From Pseudorhodoplanes sinuspersici (GTDB taxonomy: Bacteria > Pseudomonadota > Alphaproteobacteria > Rhizobiales > Xanthobacteraceae), in the NCBI RefSeq assembly GCF_002119765.1, contig NZ_CP021112.1, forward strand, positions 1,420,501-1,484,500: a stretch of DNA of 64,000 nt, written 5' to 3'. Position 1 is the first letter of the stretch; each line of letters begins with the position of its first letter. This document shows, piece by piece, positions 33,893-42,414 of this stretch. The position numbers were made by a program, and so were the translations under genes. The notes under the pieces were generated by a model. That model ran no database searches. It was not told the DNA's origin and saw only the letters and a program-made list of their open reading frames with translations.

Positions 33893-34711
33893 TTACCGCT
33901 TCTTGCTGCCATGCGCTTCCAGTCCCGGACGATATTCGCCTTTCAGGAAGTCGCCAATGCCTTCGGTCCGCCAGGCATCGCCTTGACGCAGCACAAGCTC
34001 CATCTCCTTGGCCGATGAATAGCTCATCGCCGCTTCCCACGACATTTCGAGCGAGAAGCGATATCCTTCCTTGGTCGCCTTCAGCGCCCATGGATCTTTC
34101 TGTGCGAGCTCTCGCGCAACCGTCATCGTCTCGTTGAGCAGCTCCGCCGCGGGCACCGACTTGTTGATGAAGCCGATCTCGGCTGCGATCTGCCCGCCAA
34201 ACGGGCGGCCCAGCATGCCGTACCAAAGCGCGTCGCGCGGCCGCAGCAGATTGGCCAATGACTTGCTGACGCTGCCGCCGGGAAACAGTTTGAAATTGAT
34301 TTCCGACAGGCCGAATGTCGCCTCATCGGCGGCGATCGCAAGATCGCAACCTTCGACCAGCGAGAACGCTCCACCGAAACAGAAGCCGTTGATCATGGCG
34401 ATCGTCGGCTTGGGATAATAGCGCAAGGTCCGCGTGCGCCACTCCGTCGCGATGCGCCAGATCCGATCATATTCCTGCGGATGCGGCTTGAGGTCGGTGA
34501 AGAACTCCTTGAGATCCATTCCGGCGCAGAAGGCCGAGCCGGCGCCGGTAATGACCAGCACGCGCGCTGCATCGTCGTAGCGCAGATCGTCGAGAAGACG
34601 CACCATCTCCTCGTGCAATTGCGGGCTCATCGCGTTTTTCTTTTCCGGACGGTTGAGCGTAATGGTCGCGATGCCGTCCTTCTTGTCCAGGAGCAGCGTC
34701 TTATAAGTCAT
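33893..34711 (-). CDS. hydroxycinnamoyl-CoA hydratase/lyase-like crotonase
   Basis: A 272-residue crotonase closest in my reading to HCHL (Ech/CouA), which hydrates feruloyl- or p-coumaroyl-CoA and cleaves it to aldehyde plus acetyl-CoA. It shares AGMDLKEFF, PTIAMINGFCFGGAFS, ATFGLSEINF, SVSKSLAN and FGGQIAAEIGF. The catalytic Glu143 of HCHL corresponds to Glu137 here, and Met70/Ser123 equivalents are present, but Tyr75 is Phe70. It could be a hydratase for a related aryl-propenoyl-CoA. First gene of a five-gene operon, divergent from the MarR regulator, with a palindromic site between them. Confidence 0.82.
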   Translation of the reverse strand: MTYKTLLLDKKDGIATITLNRPEKKNAMSPQLHEEMVRLLDDLRYDDAARVLVITGAGSAFCAGMDLKEFFTDLKPHPQEYDRIWRIATEWRTRTLRYYPKPTIAMINGFCFGGAFSLVEGCDLAIAADEATFGLSEINFKLFPGGSVSKSLANLLRPRDALWYGMLGRPFGGQIAAEIGFINKSVPAAELLNETMTVARELAQKDPWALKATKEGYRFSLEMSWEAAMSYSSAKEMELVLRQGDAWRTEGIGDFLKGEYRPGLEAHGSKKR

Positions 34712-34763
34712 CCTTTTCCTCCGCTGAGCGGCGCCGGCTCGGTTTCAAACTGCCGCGCATTTT

Positions 34764-34783
34764 TACTTAGGTTCCTAACTATT
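34764..34783. promoter_or_regulatory. operator candidate A, shared with 38295-38314
   Basis: TACTTAGGTTCCTAACTATT, containing the inverted repeat TTAGG-TT-CCTAA. It lies in the divergent gap between the HCHL-like gene and the MarR gene. Seventeen of 20 bases match the site at 38295. The neighbouring MarR protein is the obvious candidate binder. Confidence 0.65.
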
Positions 34784-34894
34784 ATTAGACCTCCCCGCCG
34801 CCATTGTCGAGAGCAAAGACGAAGCTCGCGCGCGGCGAATTTTTTGCGATCGGCCCGATTGGTGATAATCCTGCGCCGCCTCAGGATTTCATTG

Positions 34895-35464
34895 ATGAAA
34901 AAAACCAAGCCGCTTGCGCCGACCGCCGACGATTCGCCTGTCGACCCCGATTCCGTTTTTGCCTCGAGCACCGGCTACCAGATCCGCAAGACACAACGTA
35001 TGCAGGAGCGCTTCCTGCAGGAGCTGATCGCACCGCACGATATTCAGGTCGGCATGTGGTACTTCCTGCGCGTTCTCTGGTTCGAGGACGAGATCACCCA
35101 ACGCGAATTGAGCCGCCGGGTCGGCGCGTCGGAACCGACGACGCTCGAACAGCTCAAGAAAATGCAGCAACGCGGCCTAATCAACCGTCTGAAAAGCAAG
35201 ACCGATCGGCGGGAACTGCGTGTCGTTCTGACTCCGGAAGGACGCGCTTTGAAAAACGTGCTTTTGAAATACGTCGTCACAGAATCCAATCGCGTTCCGC
35301 TGCGCGGCTTCTCGAAAGCGGAGATCGATCGCTTTCATGACTATCTGCATCGCTTTCGGGAGAATATCCGCGCGGCCCGGTTGGCTTCGGCGCCCAATAC
35401 ATCCAAGACGACTTCGCCCAAGGCGCCTCCAACGAAGGCGCCTCGGAAGGTCAAAACGACCTGA
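34895..35464 (+). CDS. MarR family regulator of the CoA-ester island
   Basis: A 189-residue MarR-type winged-helix protein. After a ~35-residue polar N terminus, the domain runs from TGYQIRKTQRMQERFLQELI; the recognition region is ITQRELSRRVGASEPTTLEQLKK, and the wing is KSKTDRRELRVVLTPEG. A Lys/Pro/Thr-rich tail ends the protein. In this context it resembles CouR/FerC-type repressors that respond to a cinnamoyl-CoA ester. ATG 34895 has AGGA upstream. It is divergent from the HCHL-like operon and 7 bases short of the AMP-ligase gene, which is on the opposite strand and convergent. Confidence 0.88.
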   Translation: MKKTKPLAPTADDSPVDPDSVFASSTGYQIRKTQRMQERFLQELIAPHDIQVGMWYFLRVLWFEDEITQRELSRRVGASEPTTLEQLKKMQQRGLINRLKSKTDRRELRVVLTPEGRALKNVLLKYVVTESNRVPLRGFSKAEIDRFHDYLHRFRENIRAARLASAPNTSKTTSPKAPPTKAPRKVKTT

Positions 35465-35471
35465 CACCGCC

Positions 35472-37025
35472 TCAAGCAACCTGTCTGTTTTGCGCGGACC
35501 AATAGGGCGCTCGCAATGCTTTCTTGTCGATCTTACCATTGAACAGACGCGGCAGCACCTCGACGAATTCCACCGTGCGCGGTTTCTTGTAGCTGGCAAT
35601 GCGCGAGCGGCAATGGGCGATCAATGCTTCCGCGAGCGGTTTCGCGCCCGGCCGCACCACGACGAATGCCTTGACCGATTCTCCCCACTCGTCATCCGGA
35701 ACGCCGATCACCGCGGCCTCCGCGACATCGGGATGCGATCGCAGCGCCTCTTCCACCTCCCAGGAATAGATGTTCTCTCCTCCTGAAATGATCATGTCCT
35801 TCTTGCGATCGACAATGAAGATGAAACGATCCTCGTCGGCATAACCGAGATCGCCCGTATGCATCCATCCGCCGCGCAGGGTCGGAACGGTGGCGGTGTG
35901 GTTATTCCAGTAGCCCGTCATCAAGCCGGGGCTGCGCACCAGAATTTCACCGATCTCGCCCGACTGAGCGTCGTTTCCGTCGGCCGTAACGATGCGCACG
36001 GTGCAGCCAAGAAACGGCTGGCCGGCTGAACTCAGGCGCCGGACCACCCTCTCGTCGCCATCCAGGATATGCTGCGCCGGCGTCAGCAGGCTGACCACAA
36101 TGCACTCGGTCAGGCCGTAGATCTGCGTCAGAATAGGGCCGAACGCAGCGATCGCTCGCCGCAGGACAGGCGCCGGCATCGGTGCCGAAGCATAATGAAT
36201 GCAGCGCAGCCGGTCGCGCCGATAGTTTTGCAAGTCGGGCGATTCCAGCAGCCGTTGCACCATGATCGGCGCAAGATGTGCCGCTGTGACGTTATGCATC
36301 TCGAAGGATCGCAAGATCTCGCTCGCATCGAATGCGGAATGCAGCACCGTCGTCGCGCCGAGAATATTAAAGCCCAGCATTTCGATGCGGCCGCCTATAT
36401 GAAACAGCGGCATGACGATCAGCATGACATCGCTGGTCATCGCTCCGCCATCGTGCGAGATCGATCGCGCCGATTCCGCGATCGCGCGATGGCTCAGCAT
36501 CACCCCTTTGGGCCGCCCGGTCGTCCCGCTGGTGTAAATCAGATAGGCAATGTCCTCGTCATCGATCGCGACGGGAGGCGGCTCGCTTGATGAACCAGCC
36601 AGAACCTCCTCATAAGCCCGCGCGCCGTGCATCGTCGTTTGAATGCCGATGACGGTTTCTATTCCGGCCGCGGCTTTCAGCAACTCTCCGGCAAGCTCGG
36701 CATATTGCTGATGGAAGATCAACGCCTTCGGCTCGCAATCCCGGCAAATCTCGATCAGTTCCTTCGCCGAGAGCCGATAATTGATATTCACAACAATCAG
36801 TCCGGCGCTCTCGCACGCCGCAAAGGCTTCAAGATATTCGGGGCAATTCGGCGCCAAAATCGCGACGCGGTCCTGATGCTTGAGCCCGCTTGCAAGCAGC
36901 GCGTTCCCCAGCCGGCATGCGCGGCTCGTGTAATCACGAAATGTCAGCCCGCGCCCTGCAAAGACAATGGCGTCCTTATCGGGATAGAGCTGCGCATTCC
37001 TGAAGATGATATCGCGGAGATTCAT
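35472..37025 (-). CDS. AMP-forming acyl-CoA synthetase/ligase
   Basis: A 517-residue ANL-superfamily ligase that activates a carboxylic acid with ATP and CoA. It has the P-loop motif YTSGTTGRPKGVML, the A5 motif QIYGLTE, the hinge-adjacent GWMHTGDLGY, and IVDRKKDMIISGG. The final catalytic Lys is in LFNGKIDKKAL. MNLRDIIF at 37025 is the likely start. It follows the ABC substrate-binding protein gene on the same strand with 18 bases between, so the two share the promoter with operator B. Uptake followed by CoA activation fits a phenylpropanoid or other aromatic acid, but medium-chain acids cannot be excluded. Confidence 0.9.
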   Translation of the reverse strand: MNLRDIIFRNAQLYPDKDAIVFAGRGLTFRDYTSRACRLGNALLASGLKHQDRVAILAPNCPEYLEAFAACESAGLIVVNINYRLSAKELIEICRDCEPKALIFHQQYAELAGELLKAAAGIETVIGIQTTMHGARAYEEVLAGSSSEPPPVAIDDEDIAYLIYTSGTTGRPKGVMLSHRAIAESARSISHDGGAMTSDVMLIVMPLFHIGGRIEMLGFNILGATTVLHSAFDASEILRSFEMHNVTAAHLAPIMVQRLLESPDLQNYRRDRLRCIHYASAPMPAPVLRRAIAAFGPILTQIYGLTECIVVSLLTPAQHILDGDERVVRRLSSAGQPFLGCTVRIVTADGNDAQSGEIGEILVRSPGLMTGYWNNHTATVPTLRGGWMHTGDLGYADEDRFIFIVDRKKDMIISGGENIYSWEVEEALRSHPDVAEAAVIGVPDDEWGESVKAFVVVRPGAKPLAEALIAHCRSRIASYKKPRTVEFVEVLPRLFNGKIDKKALRAPYWSAQNRQVA

Positions 37026-37043
37026 TCTGTCGGCTCTCAAATC

Positions 37044-38252
37044 CTAGTGCACCAGCGCGCAACCGCTGTCCTTCAAGGGCAGGAACGACTCTTCGCCGGA
37101 GGTCTTGGAGACGAGTTCATAGTAATCCCACGGCGATTTGGATTTGTCGGGCGATTTGACCCGGAACACGTATTGATCGTGAATCTTGCGGCCATTGGGT
37201 CGGATGTAGCCTTGACCGAACAAAGGATCGTCGGTCTTGAGCTCTTTCATTTTGGCGACGACCTGCCGGCCGTCATCGGGCTTGCCGAGCGCCTTCACCG
37301 CCTTGAGATAATGCAGCACGCCGGCATAGACGCCCGCCTGCATCATCGTCGGCTTGCGCTGATTGTTGCGATCGCCCCATTTCTTCGACCACGCACGCGT
37401 GCCGTCGTTCAGATCCCAATAAAACGTCTCGGTGACGAACAAGCCCTGCGTCGTTTCGAGGCCCAGCGCGTGGATATCGGTGATCATCGTCGACAGGCCG
37501 ACAATGCCCAGCCCCGCTTTATGCAACTGGAATTCTCGTGCCTGCTTGATGGCGTTGGCCGTGTCGGCGCCGCCATTGGCGAGCGCGACCATCTTTGCGC
37601 CGGAGGACTGGGCCTGCAGAAGGAACGAGGAAAAATCGGAGGAGTTGATGGGATGGCGCACGGAGCCGAGCACCTTGCCGCCCTGCTTCAACACCACGGC
37701 CGTCGTTTCGTCGCGCAGATTATAGCCAAAGGTGTAATCAGCGGTGATGAAGAACCATGTCGGATAACCCGCCTTCACCAGCGCTGAGCCGATCGCATAG
37801 GACTGCGACCATGTGTCGTAGGTCCAGTGAATCGTATTGGGTGAACAGGCTTTGCCCGTCAGCGCCGTTGAGCCGCCCGCCGATACGACGATTGCCTTGT
37901 TCTTCTCACGCGCAATCTCGTTGACCGCCAGCGCGACAGCGGAATTGCCGAGATCGACGATCACGTCGACCTTCTCCAGGTCGAACCATCGTCGCGCAAT
38001 ATTGGAGCCGACATCCGGCTTGTTCTGGTGATCCGCCGAGATCACTTCGATCGGCATATCGCCGATCTTGTTGCCGAACTCTTCCGCCGCCATGCGCGCC
38101 GCCAGCACAGAACCGGCGCCGGTGCTATCGGCGAACACGCTGGACTGGTCATTCAACACACCGATCCTGATGACGCCATCGCTGCCAAAAGCCGCGATCG
38201 GAAAAAGCGACAGGTACACGGCGAAAAAGGCCAGCAGCCCTTTCTTCTCCAT
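37044..38252 (-). CDS. ABC transporter substrate-binding protein, branched-chain amino acid/aromatic type
   Basis: A 402-residue periplasmic type I binding protein of the LivJ-like family. The signal peptide is MEKKGLLAFFAVYLSLFPIAAFG, then IRIGVLNDQSS, GAGSVLAARMAAEEFG and the hinge NTIHWTYDTWSQSYAIGSALVK. Such proteins, beyond amino acids, bind aromatic acids including lignin monomers in Rhodopseudomonas-like bacteria. There is no permease or ATPase nearby, so it must dock on a transporter encoded elsewhere. It heads a two-gene operon with the acyl-CoA ligase. The start codon is preceded by GGGAGAG at normal spacing. Confidence 0.9.
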   Translation of the reverse strand: MEKKGLLAFFAVYLSLFPIAAFGSDGVIRIGVLNDQSSVFADSTGAGSVLAARMAAEEFGNKIGDMPIEVISADHQNKPDVGSNIARRWFDLEKVDVIVDLGNSAVALAVNEIAREKNKAIVVSAGGSTALTGKACSPNTIHWTYDTWSQSYAIGSALVKAGYPTWFFITADYTFGYNLRDETTAVVLKQGGKVLGSVRHPINSSDFSSFLLQAQSSGAKMVALANGGADTANAIKQAREFQLHKAGLGIVGLSTMITDIHALGLETTQGLFVTETFYWDLNDGTRAWSKKWGDRNNQRKPTMMQAGVYAGVLHYLKAVKALGKPDDGRQVVAKMKELKTDDPLFGQGYIRPNGRKIHDQYVFRVKSPDKSKSPWDYYELVSKTSGEESFLPLKDSGCALVH

Positions 38253-38294
38253 GGCAACTCTCCCTGGGCATGGCTTTCGTAGCCACTTGTTATA

Positions 38295-38314
38295 TACTTA
38301 GCTCCCTAACCATT
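38295..38314. promoter_or_regulatory. operator candidate B, shared with 34764-34783
   Basis: TACTTAGCTCCCTAACCATT, in the divergent gap between the ABC substrate-binding gene and the enoyl-CoA hydratase gene. It matches operator candidate A at 17 of 20 positions, including both TTAG and CCTAA ends. Confidence 0.65.
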
Positions 38315-38383
38315 GTACGCTTCGCCGGCTGTTTGTCCATAGCCGGGCATCGGCGGAGAACGATCGGATAACGGGATCTGCGG

Positions 38384-39145
38384 ATGGCAGGCACAACCCT
38401 TACGACACAGACGGATGATCGGGGCGTCGCAACCCTCATCTTGAATCGCCCTGAAAAGGCGAACGCGATCGATCGCACGCTGCTGGTCCTGCTACGCGAC
38501 ACATTGCAGGACGTCGCGGCATCCAGTTCGGTGCGCATTGTCGTGTTGCGCGGTGCGGGAAAGCATTTTTGTGCCGGAGCGGATCTCGGCGATCTTCGCA
38601 GCGGCGACACCAAGGCGACCGTGCCGGAATTGTGCGAGGCCCTGGATCGATTGCCCAAGCCGACAATCTGCGTCGTTCACGGCGCCTGTGTTGGCGCCGG
38701 GCTCGCGCTGGCCGCCTGTTGCGATACAGTGATCGCGACGCGGGACGCGCATTTCTCCATTCCGGAAGTCCGTCTCGGCATCGCGCCGGCGCCGCTGATG
38801 CCAGTGATGGTTCGCGCCTGTGGCGAACGCTTCCTGCGCCGTCATCTCTTGAGCGGCGGCCGTTTCGACAGCCTTGAAGCGCATCGCGCGGGGCTCGTTC
38901 ACGAGATCTGCGATTCCTCCGATCTTGAAGGCATGGTCGCGCAATCGATTGACGATTATCTACGGGCGGCTCCCGGCGCGGTGCGGGCCGCGAAGGTGTT
39001 GCTGCAGCCATCATCCCGTATGGATCGAGCTCATTCGAGTCGCGAGCTCGAAGAGATTTTCGAAAAAATGTCGACCTCCCCTGAAGCAAAGGAGGGACTT
39101 GCAAGCTTCAGGGAGCGCCGCTCACCCGCCTGGTACCCCGGTTAG
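38384..39145 (+). CDS. enoyl-CoA hydratase/isomerase family protein
   Basis: A 253-residue crotonase-fold enzyme. LILNRPEKANAIDRTLL, HFCAGADLGDL (oxyanion hole) and VVHGACVGAGLALAACCD are the family motifs. Catalytic Glu appears in FSIPEVRLG. It likely hydrates an enoyl-CoA or isomerises its double bond in the cytoplasm. It is first in a plus-strand operon with the TctC receptor (57 bases on) and the enolase-superfamily gene, and divergent from the ABC binding protein across operator B. It is distinct from the HCHL-like crotonase at 33893, so the pathway may involve two hydration steps. Confidence 0.88.
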   Translation: MAGTTLTTQTDDRGVATLILNRPEKANAIDRTLLVLLRDTLQDVAASSSVRIVVLRGAGKHFCAGADLGDLRSGDTKATVPELCEALDRLPKPTICVVHGACVGAGLALAACCDTVIATRDAHFSIPEVRLGIAPAPLMPVMVRACGERFLRRHLLSGGRFDSLEAHRAGLVHEICDSSDLEGMVAQSIDDYLRAAPGAVRAAKVLLQPSSRMDRAHSSRELEEIFEKMSTSPEAKEGLASFRERRSPAWYPG

Positions 39146-39202
39146 GACAACAAGAAATCGCCAAACAAGGCGTCAGAAATTCGAGAGAGGAAACACAAGG
39201 TC

Positions 39203-40219
39203 ATGACACATCACCATATCTTCGCACGTCAACATGTTGTCCTGAAGCGTCTCATTGTGGGAGCCACATTGTCGTTGCTGACGCTCATTGCAGCGTCAGC
39301 GCTGCCGGCCGCCGCGCAGGACTGGCCGACCCGGCCGATCCAGATTGTCGTTTCATCCGGCGCGGGCGGCACCGCTGATATCCTCGCTCGCCTCATCGCC
39401 GAACAATTGTCGCCGGCGCTCGGACAACCGGTCGTCGTCGAAAACCGTCCCGGCGCCGGCGGGCATGTGGGCGCAGCCGCCGTCGCGCGCGCCAAGCCCG
39501 ACGGCTATACGCTGTTGATGAGCGGCAGCCCGACGCATTCGGTCGGACCGCACATGTTCAAAAATCTGAGCTACGATCCGATGCGCGATGTGCCGCCGGT
39601 GGCGATGATTGCGATCGCACCGAACCTCTTGGTGGTCAATGCATCGCTGCCGGTCAAATCGGTGAAGGAACTGGTTCAATATGCCCGCGAGAAGCCGGGC
39701 CGTCTGACCTATTCATCGGCCGGGCCCGGCACATCCGGCTTTCTCGCCGCCGAACTCCTGAAAAAGAGCGCGGATCTCGATATGGCGCATGTTCCCTACA
39801 AGAGCGGACCGGAAGCCGTCACCGGCGTTCTGTCGGGCGATGTCGGGTTCATCTTCTTCACGCTGCCCTCGCTGCTGCCGCAGGTGGAAGCCGGAAAATT
39901 ACGCGCTCTCGCCATCACCGGCGCAGAGCGCAGCGCGCTGGTGCCGAACGTGCCGACTGTCGCCGAGGCGGGATTCTCTGATTTCGAGGTGCTGGCATGG
40001 TTTGCCCTGTTCGCGCCGCGCGACACGCCGAAGGCGATTGTCGACAAGCTCAGCGCCGAGATCGGGACAATCGTTAACCGGCCGGAGATGCGCGCGAAAA
40101 TGGCGCAACTGGGCGCCGAACCTCGCTACATGAATCCCGAGCAACTCACCAAATTCGTCGCCGCCGAGTCTCCCAAGTGGAAGGATCTGCTGAAAGACTC
40201 CAGCGCGGCCGCAAAGTAA
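39203..40219 (+). CDS. tripartite tricarboxylate transporter receptor (TctC/Bug family)
   Basis: A 338-residue periplasmic receptor. After a His-rich start (MTHHHIFARQHV) comes the signal peptide, ending near LPAAAQDWP. Then DWPTRPIQIVVSSGAGG, NRPGAGGHVG, AKPDGYTLLM and PNVPTVAEAGFSD identify the Bug fold. GAGAGGAAAC precedes the ATG. It is the middle gene between the enoyl-CoA hydratase and the enolase-superfamily gene, so its ligand is likely the pathway substrate. It is the third TctC receptor in the window, again without a TctA or TctB gene. Confidence 0.92.
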   Translation: MTHHHIFARQHVVLKRLIVGATLSLLTLIAASALPAAAQDWPTRPIQIVVSSGAGGTADILARLIAEQLSPALGQPVVVENRPGAGGHVGAAAVARAKPDGYTLLMSGSPTHSVGPHMFKNLSYDPMRDVPPVAMIAIAPNLLVVNASLPVKSVKELVQYAREKPGRLTYSSAGPGTSGFLAAELLKKSADLDMAHVPYKSGPEAVTGVLSGDVGFIFFTLPSLLPQVEAGKLRALAITGAERSALVPNVPTVAEAGFSDFEVLAWFALFAPRDTPKAIVDKLSAEIGTIVNRPEMRAKMAQLGAEPRYMNPEQLTKFVAAESPKWKDLLKDSSAAAK

Positions 40220-40232
40220 ATCCGTCAGCATC

Positions 40233-41324
40233 ATGCGTCTCGCCGATTATTCGCTGCATCCTTACCGGCTGCGATACGCAAGGCCCGTGCAGTGGAGCGA
40301 TGTCGTCGAAGACAGCGCGCCGATGATGCTGCTGCGCCTGATAGCCGACACCGGCGCGGTCGGTGTCGGCGAAATCACGGTGAAGCCGACCTGGTGCGGC
40401 GCGACAGCGCGAAGCCTTGCGGCTTGCATCGAAGAGATGTTCATCCCGCTGCTGCGGACACTCGACCTTGACGACCCGACGCTTGTTCGCGCCGCGCTCG
40501 ACCGCATTCCGGAAAATCTCGCGGCGAAAGCCATCATCGACAATGCCTGCTGGGATCTTGTCGCAGCCCAGCGGGATCAAGCGTTGTGGCGCCTGTGGGG
40601 CGGCGCGCAGGAGATTGAGCTGTCTTGGGCCGTCACCCGGCAACAACCGGCCGTCATGGCGAAGGAAGCCGCGGCAATGGTGTCGCGCTATGGCTTTAAA
40701 ACCTTGAAGGTCAAAGGCGGCCAGGGATTCAGCACGGACCTGCAGGGCATTTCCGAGATTCGCGCAGCGGTCGGTGACGATATCCAGCTCTATGTCGATG
40801 CGAATGGCGCTTACGCGATGGATGAAGCCTTCGATTACGCAAAGGCGCTCGCAGATGCCGGAATAACGTATCTCGAAGATCCCTGCGCTCTCGTTCCGGA
40901 TGCCGCCTTCAAGCAACTCCAGCAAGAAAGCCCGATTCCGCTGCTGGTCGATTTCGGCTGCTGGTCGCCGCGCGATGCCGCGCTGTTCACGGCACAGGGC
41001 GCACAGACGCTGAGTATCAAGCCGGGCCGGTTCGGGCTGTCCTCTTGCCGGCAGATGCAAACCATCGCGCAATCGTCGAACTGCGGTGTGGTCGCCGGCC
41101 TGATGGGGGAAAGCGCACTCGGCACGCTTGCCGCGCTGCAGTTTGCGGCAACAATCCCGAGCCCGGCATTGCCCGCCGAACTAACCTGGTTCCTCGCTAT
41201 GGAAGAGCAGGTGCTGTCAGTGCCGCTTGCGGTGTCTGACGGGAAAATAACGCTGCCTGATTTTGCCGGCCTCGCGTCGCTTGTCGATTGGGCCGCACTG
41301 AAATCCTGCGGCCGCCATGGGTAA
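40233..41324 (+). CDS. enolase superfamily enzyme (mandelate racemase/muconate lactonizing)
   Basis: A 363-residue enolase-superfamily protein that abstracts an alpha-proton from a carboxylate. The N-terminal capping domain is followed by the barrel: Lys159 and Lys161 in TLKVKGG, metal ligands Asp189 in VDANGAY, Glu215 in YLEDPC and Asp240 in LLVDFG, and Lys263 in SIKPGRFG opposite. The KxK plus second Lys arrangement is that of the MLE subgroup (cycloisomerases, dipeptide epimerases, OSBS-like enzymes). It starts 13 bases after the TctC stop, last in the operon. A lactonising or racemising role in aromatic-acid breakdown is plausible but unproven. Confidence 0.88.
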   Translation: MRLADYSLHPYRLRYARPVQWSDVVEDSAPMMLLRLIADTGAVGVGEITVKPTWCGATARSLAACIEEMFIPLLRTLDLDDPTLVRAALDRIPENLAAKAIIDNACWDLVAAQRDQALWRLWGGAQEIELSWAVTRQQPAVMAKEAAAMVSRYGFKTLKVKGGQGFSTDLQGISEIRAAVGDDIQLYVDANGAYAMDEAFDYAKALADAGITYLEDPCALVPDAAFKQLQQESPIPLLVDFGCWSPRDAALFTAQGAQTLSIKPGRFGLSSCRQMQTIAQSSNCGVVAGLMGESALGTLAALQFAATIPSPALPAELTWFLAMEEQVLSVPLAVSDGKITLPDFAGLASLVDWAALKSCGRHG

Positions 41325-41405
41325 TCCTTGTGTATCAAAGTCGCTCCGTAGCGCACCGCCGAATGCTCATACTATCGTGGAGACCTTGCGCTGGAGGTTT
41401 TCAAC

Positions 41406-41936
41406 ATGGCGAAGATCGTCTTCGGAATGAATCAGTCGCTGGACGGCTATGTCGACCACGAGAAATTTGCGCCGGATCCCGTACTGTTTCGTCACTGGAT
41501 CGAGCACGTGCGCGATCTGGCCGGCAGTGTGTACGGTCGCCGCATGTACGAGACTATGCGCTATTGGGACGAAGACCGTCCTGAGTGGACCCCGGAGCAC
41601 CGCGAATTCGCGACCGCGTGGCGGCGCCAGCCGAAGTGGGTCGTGTCGCGCTCGTTGACGTCGGTCGGCCCCAACGCCACGCTTGTCGCGGGTGACCTTG
41701 AGACGGTGATCCATGACCTGAAGGCTCGGCTCGCCGGAGAGATCGCCGTTTCCGGGCCGGACCTGGCAGGAAGCCTGACCGACCTTGGTCTTATCGATGA
41801 GTATCGACTCTACTTTCATCCCGTCGTGCTGGGTCGCGGCACGCCATTCTTCGCCGGACCACGGCCGCCGCTCCGCCTTGTGGCCAGTGATTTGATCGGC
41901 AAGGACACGATCAGATTGACATACGTTCCCGCCTGA
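41406..41936 (+). CDS. dihydrofolate reductase family protein (RibD C-terminal type)
   Basis: A 176-residue protein of the DHFR/RibD_C family, generic NADPH-dependent reductases. FGMNQSLDGYVDHEKFAPDP, YGRRMYETMRYWDE and IAVSGPDLAGSLTDLGLIDEYRLYFHPVVLGRGTPFF are typical blocks (shown here only as LIDEYRLYFHPVVLG). It is not a true FolA, as the substrate-binding motifs differ. GGAGG lies a few bases before the ATG. It follows the enolase-superfamily gene by 81 bases but there is no operator or tight spacing, so an independent unit is likely. Function of the family is mostly uncharacterised. Confidence 0.85.
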   Translation: MAKIVFGMNQSLDGYVDHEKFAPDPVLFRHWIEHVRDLAGSVYGRRMYETMRYWDEDRPEWTPEHREFATAWRRQPKWVVSRSLTSVGPNATLVAGDLETVIHDLKARLAGEIAVSGPDLAGSLTDLGLIDEYRLYFHPVVLGRGTPFFAGPRPPLRLVASDLIGKDTIRLTYVPA

Positions 41937-42022
41937 TCACGCAACTCGCACCGTTGCGGCAGGTCCGCTTGGACCGTAAGCCGCGCGGCAATGACTAGTT
42001 ATAGAGAGCAATCGGCGATTAT

Positions 42023-42112
42023 TGGCGGAGAGGGAGGGATTCGAACCCCCGATACCCTTGCGAGTATGCCGCATTTCGAGTGCGGTGCTTTCAACCACTC
42101 AGCCACCTCTCC
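42023..42112 (-). tRNA. tRNA-Ser (anticodon CGA)
   Basis: Read on the minus strand, the sequence folds as a class II tRNA. The acceptor stem pairs GGAGAGG with CCTCTCC, followed by discriminator G and encoded CCA. The anticodon arm CCGCA-CTCGAAA-TGCGG gives CGA, reading UCG serine codons. A long variable arm TACTCGCAAGGGTA and T-arm GGGGGTTCGAATCCC are present. It is a complete gene in the gap between the DHFR-family gene and the chemotaxis receptor. Confidence 0.95.
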
Positions 42113-42414
42113 ACTGGGGGCCGAACAGGGCGATGCCGCCCTCGGACGGGGCGTTGTTTAGCCAAGCCGCCCCGCCGAAACAAGGGCGGTCTGCAATGAA
42201 ACGCCGCTATTTGCCCGCCGATATGATCCGCTCGCTGAAAATCGGAACATTCAGGCCGCAAAGCTCGAATCTTGCGAGATATCTGATCAGGAAATCGTTC
42301 AGCTCCATACGCGCCAGATGAATGCACCAGGACGAATGTGATCGCCGGCCTGAATCATAAAGCCTTTACAAATCTCGCCTATCAGACCGCCTCAATTTAC
42401 CCTTCGAGATTCGT
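42113..42414. other. intergenic region before the chemotaxis receptor
   Basis: About 300 bases between the tRNA 5' end and the receptor start. Short open frames show no domain. I see no repeat or clear operator. Confidence 0.5.
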
